13,406 nucleotides of DNA from CAZQIC01 sp964593555. Lineage in GTDB: Bacteria; Bacteroidota; Bacteroidia; JAFLBG01. The translations under genes were made by a program, and so were the position numbers. This document shows, one piece after another, positions 1 to 5,715 of the stretch (position 1 is its first letter; each line of letters opens with the position of its first letter). Location of the stretch: assembly GCA_964593555.1 (NCBI GenBank), contig CAZQIC010000126.1, forward strand, positions 1 to 13,406. Reading direction: 5' to 3'. Under the pieces are notes generated by a model. That model was not told the DNA's origin, searched no databases, and saw only the letters and a list, made by a program, of their open reading frames with translations.

Positions 1-31
1 AACTTTTTTCTAACTTTATGTTCTTAATATC

Positions 32-337
32 TTATTCGGTATAAACTCTATTATAAATTTCATTTCTCGCAATGCGGTACAACCATGATGCGAATGGTAA
101 TCCCTGGGGCTTATATTTTTTAAGATTTTGTAGCGCTTTAAAAAATATCTGTGATGTTATATCGGCTGCAACATCTTTGTCTTCCACTCTTTTAAGCGCG
201 AACATAAATATTTGCTCAAAGTAATGGTTGTACAGTACGTCAAATTTTGATGCATCCTGTTGCGCAAGCCGTATCTGCTCTTCCTCCTTTTGGATAGCTT
301 CTTTAGTAAAGTGATATGGTGTTGAAACGCTACTCAT
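32..337 (-). CDS. Truncated RNA polymerase sigma factor, region 2 only
   Basis: The 101-residue product carries a sigma-70 region 2: an LYNHYFEQIFMFALKRV helix at about residues 35-51, a core-binding stretch DKDVAADITSQIFFKALQNL at about 53-72, and the promoter-melting motif PFASWLYRIARNEI at about 81-94. ECF-type sigma factors are normally about 180-200 residues with a C-terminal region 4 helix-turn-helix. Here the frame stops seven residues after NEI, and the 31 bases left to the window edge do not continue it. The reading frame shifted by two bases reads LYRIRY, stop, EHKVRKK, which vaguely recalls the basic linker expected after region 2, so a frameshift is possible but unproven. It lies 113 bases downstream of the LRR gene on the same strand, with a hairpin repeat between them. 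I see it as a decayed or region-4-less sigma factor. A sequencing error is the main alternative. Confidence 0.7.
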   Translation of the reverse strand: MSSVSTPYHFTKEAIQKEEEQIRLAQQDASKFDVLYNHYFEQIFMFALKRVEDKDVAADITSQIFFKALQNLKKYKPQGLPFASWLYRIARNEIYNRVYTE

Positions 338-415
338 ACTGTATTTTTCTTGCTTTTTATCATATAACAGGCATACTATTCAAAAGATACAGGATGAACC
401 AATTTTTAATTTTTT

Positions 416-447
416 CCCCCTCTCCTTTGGAGGGGGACGGGGAGAGG
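416..447. repeat. GC-rich intergenic hairpin repeat (CCCTCTCC...GGAGAGG type)
   Basis: This C-rich then G-rich block stands out in AT-rich DNA. Two mutually exclusive hairpins can form. Bases 416-422 (CCCCCTC) pair with 430-436 (GAGGGGG) around a short loop, or 419-425 (CCTCTCC) pair with 441-447 (GGAGAGG). It ends three bases before the stop codon of the LRR gene. On the minus strand it is followed by A-rich rather than T-rich sequence, so it is not a standard intrinsic terminator. Similar CCCTCTCCTTTGGAGAGGG elements are dispersed between genes in many Bacteroidetes genomes (from memory, not checked). Confidence 0.6.
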
Positions 448-450
448 CTC

Positions 451-2574
451 CTATTCTATAGAAGCCTGTTTCATGCACGCTCCAATATCATCCAGGTTTT
501 TATTTAAAATAATTGTCTTCAATGAATAAGTTTGACTACCTGTTATTTTCAGTTTGTCTATTTCTGAGGAGGTCACAATTCCAATGTTTCCAGTTCGTAA
601 TTCTACAAAAAGCACACATGAGGAAAATTGTTTGATCATTATTGACTCAGGACTTATCCCCAGGTTTCCCGGAGCAAGAGAAGTTAATTTATTTTTACAG
701 TCGGCTACAATTATATTGATAATAGGAAGTACGCTTCCCGTATTCTGATCGATAAAATTTACACTGATTGCTTTCGCCTGGTAGTTATTGTTTTGAAAAG
801 GTACAAAATTACCCGAGCCTAAACTATTGTATCCCCTTATGGTTAAACTTCTTAAAAGGTAAGTTATTGAAAGAGGAGATTTGTTTAGCGCTTCCTTTTC
901 ATTTGCAATAATATTATCATAATATTCCAGCCATTGTTCTTTAGACATTAATTTCTCTGTATTACTCATGCGCAACTGCAATTCTTTCCATGCCAATTCC
1001 TGTGTTTTATTATAATCTGAATCGTATTTGGTTTTATTTTTTTTAAGCTCTTTGTTAAATCGGTCAGCCCGCCTGTTCAATGCTTTCTGATAATTGGAAT
1101 ATCTCCTCGAATAAGTTTTTTGCACTTGCTCCAGTTGCTTATGATTAAAATTGACAGGTATCGGATAAGCCTTAATAACTTCAAAACCGTCCGGTGATTT
1201 AAGCTGCAGTGTAAATACACTGTTGTTACTGTCAAATACAACCCGGATATCGGACCACATCTTATTGCAAAGTTTTTTTCTGAATTTTCTTCTGGAATAA
1301 TCTCCTTTATAAACCCAACTCATCCCCGAAAAAGCATTAAGCTCCGGGTAATTTGGATAAAGAGTTCTGTAATTAGTAAAATAAAAATATTTTTCCCTGT
1401 GCTTTAAATTGGGGAAGGCGCCCATGTCAATACCTATTGTGCCGCCTATGGAACTATTATCCGGCAATCGCCTGTAAACATTAGTGTATTTTAGATTGGC
1501 ATAGCGTTCATTAAAGCCCAGGGTGTCAAAATTGTAATTTGAATTTTGAAATATACCCTGGTAGGAGAGGTAAGCATTAGAATATATTTTAAAATCTTTT
1601 CTAACAGTGAGACTTCCAGAGGTAATATCTTTTACAGGAAGATTTTGAGATTCCGTATTTATGACCGGACCAGGCTCTGGCTCATCATCTTCATCGAGTA
1701 CGGGGAAATTAATTTCTGCCTTCGGAAATATTTTTTTCAGCGCTTCTATTTCGTCTCCTGAAATTTCTTTATCCATAGAAATATATCGAATATCTGCTCC
1801 CTTGAATTTTTCTAATTCTTTAACCGGGTTCAAAAAAAGGTTTCCATAAATGCTCAGGTTATTTATACTTTTCAGCACTGAAACATTTTCCGGGATCTCG
1901 GTAAGTACGTTATCACTCACATCCAGCAATTGCAGCGATTTTAATTTTATAATATTTTGTGGAAGCTCCGTGATAAAGTTAACGGGTATGGCCAATTCAT
2001 TTAATGCAGGCAACTCAGAAAGTTTATCCATTAACTGCTCATAGTCCAGTTGATCGCTGCCGCTTAGTTTAACTCTTCGCAATGATTTAATGGATGAAAT
2101 AGAGGACGGCACTTTTTTAAAATCATTGTCAGTAAGATCAATAGAGTTAATGTTTGTCTGACTTAGTTTTGAAAACAGTTCATCGTAATTCAGATCTTTG
2201 TTCCCGACGATTACTACAGATTTTAAACTTTTTAGCGTATTGATATTATCCGGTGCTTTTTGTAAAAAATTATCGCGTAGCGTCAACCCATTTAAATTTT
2301 TAAGAGAGGATAAGCGGTAAATTACTTTTTTCAGAACAGCTTCATCCGCTTCACCTTCCAGTTCAATAGACTCCATTAATTTATAGGTATGAATTTTTTT
2401 AAGCAATAACTCTACTTCATCACTGCTTTCTAAGTTTACATGAATGGCTTTTGATTTTTGAGAGGCCATTAAAATATTTTCAACCTCATCGTTTTGCGAA
2501 AGAGAATCCGCATCCTGGCCAATAGCACGGGATATTGAAAAAAATAATACCGCAAGGAAAATGTATATCCGCAT
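451..2574 (-). CDS. Secreted leucine-rich-repeat protein with Bacteroidetes C-terminal module
   Basis: The start is placed at position 2574 (707 residues) because MRIYIFLAVLFFSISRAIGQ is a clear signal peptide, with cleavage likely before Gln20. An in-frame ATG 54 bases further upstream would add a non-signal leader. Residues about 67-245 contain leucine-rich repeats of the LxxLxLxxNxLxxLPxxIxxLxxL kind (for example LQLLDVSDNVLTEIPENVSV). An acidic DEDDEPEPGP linker follows near 294-303. The second half has YPELNAF (409-415), a tryptophan-containing beta-rich stretch, a Lys/Arg-rich segment that looks helical (about 477-562), and a final domain beginning near 570. That order resembles large exported proteins found near sigma factors in Bacteroidetes. 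The last domain resembles by eye the C-terminus of the protein at 3542-5437. A truncated sigma gene follows downstream. The role is unknown: a surface or periplasmic binding or sensing protein is an inference from the LRRs and context. Confidence 0.8.
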   Translation of the reverse strand: MRIYIFLAVLFFSISRAIGQDADSLSQNDEVENILMASQKSKAIHVNLESSDEVELLLKKIHTYKLMESIELEGEADEAVLKKVIYRLSSLKNLNGLTLRDNFLQKAPDNINTLKSLKSVVIVGNKDLNYDELFSKLSQTNINSIDLTDNDFKKVPSSISSIKSLRRVKLSGSDQLDYEQLMDKLSELPALNELAIPVNFITELPQNIIKLKSLQLLDVSDNVLTEIPENVSVLKSINNLSIYGNLFLNPVKELEKFKGADIRYISMDKEISGDEIEALKKIFPKAEINFPVLDEDDEPEPGPVINTESQNLPVKDITSGSLTVRKDFKIYSNAYLSYQGIFQNSNYNFDTLGFNERYANLKYTNVYRRLPDNSSIGGTIGIDMGAFPNLKHREKYFYFTNYRTLYPNYPELNAFSGMSWVYKGDYSRRKFRKKLCNKMWSDIRVVFDSNNSVFTLQLKSPDGFEVIKAYPIPVNFNHKQLEQVQKTYSRRYSNYQKALNRRADRFNKELKKNKTKYDSDYNKTQELAWKELQLRMSNTEKLMSKEQWLEYYDNIIANEKEALNKSPLSITYLLRSLTIRGYNSLGSGNFVPFQNNNYQAKAISVNFIDQNTGSVLPIINIIVADCKNKLTSLAPGNLGISPESIMIKQFSSCVLFVELRTGNIGIVTSSEIDKLKITGSQTYSLKTIILNKNLDDIGACMKQASIE

Positions 2575-2606
2575 ATATACGTTATTATTATAACCGAAAA
2601 CGGTCG

Positions 2607-2639
2607 AAAAGATACAGCAAAATTGCAAATAGAAACAAA
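2607..2639 (-). promoter_or_regulatory. Candidate Bacteroidetes primary-sigma promoter for the LRR gene
   Basis: Read on the minus strand, a TTTG box (2636-2639) is followed after 21 bases by TATCTTTT (2607-2614). The Bacteroidetes consensus is TTTG, 19-21 bases, then TAnnTTTG, so one base of the -7 box differs. Transcription would start near 2600, about 26 bases before the ATG at 2574. This position would put the upstream in-frame ATG at 2628 outside the transcript, which agrees with the signal-peptide start. Confidence 0.45.
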
Positions 2640-2670
2640 AAATAAACGACTGTATTTCAGGCTATTACGC

Positions 2671-2693
2671 AACTATTCTCCCCCAACTGCGTC
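2671..2693 (+). promoter_or_regulatory. Candidate ECF-type promoter for the sigma gene
   Basis: AAC (2671-2673) is followed by exactly 16 bases and CGTC (2690-2693), the classic -35 AAC and -10 CGTC arrangement used by many ECF sigma factors. Transcription would begin near 2700 and leave a leader of about 65 bases before the ATG at 2767. The gene downstream is itself an ECF sigma factor, so positive autoregulation is the natural inference. The two boxes sit inside short inverted arms (ACGCA at 2667-2671 and TGCGT at 2688-2692). Confidence 0.5.
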
Positions 2694-2766
2694 TTATTTA
2701 TTGTAAAAGGTGTTTTTTTAGGGTTACCTTTTTAATGTTTTACCATTAATATATAAAGGCAGAATA

Positions 2767-3330
2767 ATGAGTGACGATCAGATCATAGAATTGATTAGAA
2801 ACAACAATAGCGAAAAGGCATTTACCGCATTGTACAAATATTTTCCGATGATAAGGAAAATGATCATGGCAAATGGAGGAGGTAAGGATGACGCACAGGA
2901 TATTTTCCAGGAAGCATTGATCGTGTTATATAATAAAGTAAGGACCGGTGATTTTAAACTCACATCAGCATTAAGCACTTATTTATACAGCGTGAGTAAA
3001 TATTTATGGAAAGATGAATTAAGGAAAAGAGAAAAGGAAATGATTTATCAAACGGAGCAACAAATGAATAATCAGGAAGAAAGTGATTTAATGATGGAAC
3101 TTGAAAAAGAAAATGATATAAAGCTGGCAGAAAAGATTATAAATGAACTGGGAGAAAGATGTCGTGAAGTATTGGTGCTGTTTTATTCCGGTACAATGAA
3201 GTTAAAAGATATTGCGGTGAAGATGGGTTATAGCTCGGAGAATACAGTGAAGACACAGAAGTATAAATGTTTGGAGGCAGCAAAGAATAAACTGAGAGAA
3301 ATGAAAAAACAAAATACAATTGTTCAATAA
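2767..3330 (+). CDS. ECF-family RNA polymerase sigma factor
   Basis: The 187-residue product has the full two-domain layout and length of an ECF sigma factor. Region 2 spans about residues 12-85, with the core-binding stretch DDAQDIFQEALIVLYNKV and the STYLYSVSKYLWKDELRK segment. Region 4 spans about 118-180, with GERCREVLVLFYSGTMKLKDIAVKMGYSSENTVKTQKYKCL forming a helix-turn-helix (quoted in part: KLKDIAVKMGYSS then VKTQKYKCL). No anti-sigma or extra C-terminal domain is present. It recruits core RNA polymerase to its own promoter class. A candidate ECF promoter lies 74 bases upstream. The next plus-strand gene, 211 bases downstream, encodes a protein with an anti-sigma-like N-terminus and a membrane span, its likely regulator. 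The divergent neighbour is the LRR gene. Confidence 0.92.
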   Translation: MSDDQIIELIRNNNSEKAFTALYKYFPMIRKMIMANGGGKDDAQDIFQEALIVLYNKVRTGDFKLTSALSTYLYSVSKYLWKDELRKREKEMIYQTEQQMNNQEESDLMMELEKENDIKLAEKIINELGERCREVLVLFYSGTMKLKDIAVKMGYSSENTVKTQKYKCLEAAKNKLREMKKQNTIVQ

Positions 3331-3375
3331 TGGCCTTAGATAATAAAGGATATCACCTAAATGGGCGTAGGCTAT

Positions 3376-3509
3376 GGACGATTTGGTGCGGAGGCGGATT
3401 GGCGCAAGATTGGATGGCTGCGATAAAAGTAAAGCGAGTGCGATAAGCAGCCATCGCAGGGCGTTTAAATCGTCCGATTTTTTGGTTCCTTTTTTCTAAA
3501 AAAAGGAAC
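3376..3509. repeat. Structured intergenic element between sigma and anti-sigma genes
   Basis: Nested inverted repeats fill most of this gap. The outer arms GGACGATTT (3376-3384) and AAATCGTCC (3467-3475) pair over 9 bp. Inside them GATGGCTGC (3413-3421) and GCAGCCATC (3447-3455) pair over 9 bp. After GATTTTTT a third hairpin, 3485-3495 with 3499-3509, pairs over 11 bp around a 3-base loop (GTTCC plus T-run, A-run plus GGAAC). The G-rich composition of 3361-3465 differs from both neighbouring genes. The outer stem followed by TTTTTT (3478-3483) could act as a terminator or attenuator. It may equally be one copy of a dispersed Bacteroidetes repeat. No recognised RNA family is assigned. Confidence 0.55.
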
Positions 3510-3541
3510 GAGAGAAAAAATATAAATAAAAACATTTTATC

Positions 3542-5437
3542 ATGCGCTCCGAACTTGAACTGACAGAAAAGATAGAACAATACCTTGCAGGAGAAATGAA
3601 TGCTGCGGATAAGGATGTTTTTGAAAAGCAGATAGCTGCTGATGCCCAATTGAGAGAAGAGGTAAAATTGCAGGAGGATGTGATGAAAGGTTTGGAGAGA
3701 GTGATACTGAAACAAAACACGCAACAGGCATATAGAAAATACAGAACAGGGAATAATTTTTTACGCTGGGGATTAACTGGGTTGGGAATAGTATTGATAA
3801 CAGGGGCGATTTATTTAGGGAATAATACAGGCACGAAGAATGAATTGCCAAAGGTTGCGCAAATAGAGAAGGAAAATAATATTACCGTGACTCAGGAAGA
3901 TCATCGGACATCACCTGAGCCCGTTATAACACCATCTATTTCAATTGCCGCGACATCCACAAGCGTTGTTGAAGCAACAACCGTCGCAGACTTATATAAA
4001 AAATTCGAAAAACCTTTCCAGGTGTTTAATATACAAGCAGGAAAAGATACTGTATTGAAATGTGCAGAAGGAACCACAATTAAAATTGATGCTAATTCAT
4101 TTGTATGGGGAAAAATGAATGCGAAGACCGAAGGCATTGTACAAGTGCGTGTGCGGGAATATTATAAAAATTCCGATATAGTATTGGCGAACTTAAGTAC
4201 AACAACAAAAAAGGAAATTTTGGAAACGGGCGGGATGTTGTATGTGGAAGCTTTGTATAAAGGCGAGACTTGTAAAATTAAAAATGGTAAGGAAATAGAA
4301 TTAGGATTTCCATATAAAGACAAGAAGAAGGATATGAAATTGTTTGGGGGGAAGAGGGATAGTGCGGAGCGAATGGAGTGGACGCTCAATACAGCGCCAA
4401 AAGAAACAGAAAATTTTCTGGATGTATTTAATCAACTTAAAAAGGATCAAGATCAGTCTTTGGGAGATCAAATAATTCCGGGCAAAGGTTTTGTAAAGAC
4501 AACTGAAGAGCAAGAGCGACTTCAAAGAGAAGCTCTTAAAAAAATTGGAGGTGCGATTTCTACATCTGGAATTGATGTGATTGTTCCTGAAATAATGCCG
4601 GAATTCCCAGGTGGGCAAACAGAATTACAAAAATATTTATCGCAAAATGCTATATATCCTTCTTCTTCATATGAGAAGGGAATACAAGGGACCGTATATG
4701 TACAATTTAAGGTTGATCAATTCGGAGTTATAAATAACGTGATAGTCCTTAAGGGTCTTGATCAGAATCTGGATAAGGTCGCGTATTCACTTGTGAAAAA
4801 AATGCCAAAGTGGAATCCTGCAACAGCCTCTGGCAAAGCACTATCTTCTCAATATACATTACCAATAAAATTTACGATCAAAGACAATAATTATAAAGAA
4901 ATGAATGCACAGTCAAAAGCCATTGAGGAAGAATTAAAAAATGTAAAAGTGGCATACACCAAGAACGGTGCAGCTGAGGCAGACAGTTCGTATAAAATAC
5001 AATATGCAACTGCGCTTACTAATAAAATCGTATCAGGAAAGTCTAGCTCATATGAAATAAATAGTTGTTTCTTTAGTACGTCTCAGCTCGGATGGATAAA
5101 CTGTGATAGGTTTGCAAATGACAGACGTGCTAAAATAAATTTTATCGTTAATTATAATGCATCAGAGAATACAGATATGAAACTTGTTTTTCACTCCGCA
5201 AAATCTATCTTTCCAGGGTACAGAGTACAAGGAAGTAAATACTCCTTCTCTAGTGTTCCATTAGGCGAAAAAATTACCATTGTCGCATTTAACTATGATA
5301 ATGGCAAACCTATGATGGCTGTAAAAGAATCCACTATATCTGCGGCGGGAGAATCATTGGTATTTGAACCGGTTACAATAGAAAAATTAAAAGCGGAGAT
5401 GGAGAAGTTGAATAAGTTCTCGACAAGCTCGAACTGA
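3542..5437 (+). CDS. Membrane anti-sigma-like protein fused to a TonB C-terminal domain
   Basis: The 631 residues read in order as follows. Residues 1-65 are a cytoplasmic stretch of the Bacteroidetes anti-sigma kind (IEQYLAGEMNAADKDVFEKQ, then LREEVKLQEDVMKGLE). One membrane span covers about 73-93, followed by a Ser/Thr/Pro-rich linker to about 150. A beta-rich periplasmic domain covers about 157-285 (KDTVLKCAEGTTIKIDANSF, LETGGMLYVEALYKG). A TonB C-terminal domain covers about 353-447, with the hallmarks PEFPGG, YP, GTVYVQFKVDQFGV and MPKWNPA. A last domain at about 505-605 has LGWINCDRF. No signal peptide precedes the span, so the N-terminus should stay in the cytoplasm, able to hold the sigma factor encoded just upstream. 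TonB domains normally contact TonB-dependent outer-membrane receptors; here that contact is an inference. The final residues NKFSTSSN are encoded by an intergenic repeat. How the domains cooperate is unknown. Confidence 0.82.
   Translation: MRSELELTEKIEQYLAGEMNAADKDVFEKQIAADAQLREEVKLQEDVMKGLERVILKQNTQQAYRKYRTGNNFLRWGLTGLGIVLITGAIYLGNNTGTKNELPKVAQIEKENNITVTQEDHRTSPEPVITPSISIAATSTSVVEATTVADLYKKFEKPFQVFNIQAGKDTVLKCAEGTTIKIDANSFVWGKMNAKTEGIVQVRVREYYKNSDIVLANLSTTTKKEILETGGMLYVEALYKGETCKIKNGKEIELGFPYKDKKKDMKLFGGKRDSAERMEWTLNTAPKETENFLDVFNQLKKDQDQSLGDQIIPGKGFVKTTEEQERLQREALKKIGGAISTSGIDVIVPEIMPEFPGGQTELQKYLSQNAIYPSSSYEKGIQGTVYVQFKVDQFGVINNVIVLKGLDQNLDKVAYSLVKKMPKWNPATASGKALSSQYTLPIKFTIKDNNYKEMNAQSKAIEEELKNVKVAYTKNGAAEADSSYKIQYATALTNKIVSGKSSSYEINSCFFSTSQLGWINCDRFANDRRAKINFIVNYNASENTDMKLVFHSAKSIFPGYRVQGSKYSFSSVPLGEKITIVAFNYDNGKPMMAVKESTISAAGESLVFEPVTIEKLKAEMEKLNKFSTSSN
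5416..5434. repeat. Intergenic repeat overlapping the 3' end of the anti-sigma/TonB gene
   Basis: GTTCTCGACAAGCTCGAAC is an imperfect inverted repeat (GTT..CGA with TCGAAC). It resembles the short GTTCGAGCTTGTCGAGAAC elements common between genes in Bacteroidetes (from memory). It encodes the last codons of the preceding gene, and the following TGA gives the stop. A related GTTCTCGA...CTCGAACTGAC copy lies at 5481-5522. Confidence 0.6.
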
Positions 5438-5480
5438 CCATTGCGCGGAATGTATCGAGAAGTAGGCAAGCCCTTCACAC

Positions 5481-5522
5481 GTTCTCGATGCTTTCCGCTA
5501 ATGCGGAAAAACTCGAACTGAC
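5481..5522. repeat. Second copy of the GTTCTCGA...CTCGAACTGAC repeat with an inner hairpin
   Basis: The ends GTTCTCGA (5481-5488) and CTCGAACTGAC (5512-5522) match those of the element at 5416-5438, but the centre is expanded. TTTCCGC (5492-5498) and GCGGAAA (5503-5509) form a perfect 7-bp stem around TAAT. An inverted partial copy, TATCGAGAAG, lies upstream at about 5453-5462. It sits in the gap between converging genes. Confidence 0.55.
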
Positions 5523-5527
5523 AAAGC

Positions 5528-5612
5528 ACGTCATTGCGATCCGCGAAGAAGTAATCTAGAGTGCGAGAGATCGCTTCGCTTAGGCGAAATGTAGCGGCGC
5601 TCTTAAGAACGA
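5528..5612. repeat. Degenerate CGTCATTGCGA-type intergenic repeat
   Basis: The block starts ACGTCATTGCGA and continues with GCGAAG (5543-5548), AATCTAGAG and the inverted CTTCGC (5574-5579), plus a small TTCGC/GCGAA hairpin (5575-5588). It resembles the CGTCATTGCGAG...GAAGCAATCT elements found between genes in many bacteria, but the second half is divergent. With the two repeats just upstream it fills most of the 278-base gap between the converging genes. The rest (about 5613-5715) shows nothing I recognise and no clear terminator. Confidence 0.5.
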
Positions 5613-5715
5613 TTCCGTTGTGGATAAGGAAAATATGAATGAAATGCCGACTAAACTTAACGGCCATGCAGCTATAAGCCAATAACACAGTATAATTTTA
5701 AAATTCCTGCTATGA

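Noticed and set aside
2469..2672. Longer or alternative minus-strand starts in front of the LRR gene.
   Set aside because: They add no signal peptide and would begin upstream of the candidate promoter start near 2600; the ATG at 2574 gives a clean signal sequence.
3330..3446. A 38-codon frame whose ATG overlaps the sigma stop codon (TAATG), reading MALDNKGYHLNGRRLW and onward.
   Set aside because: It lies almost wholly in the structured G-rich element, has no recognisable domain, and its end falls one base short of the right arm of the inner hairpin. It is more likely a chance translation of the repeat than a gene, although the TAATG overlap is suggestive.
3485..3509. The 11-bp GTTCC/GGAAC hairpin as an intrinsic terminator.
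   Set aside because: It has no T-run after it on either strand; the T-run lies before it on the plus strand.
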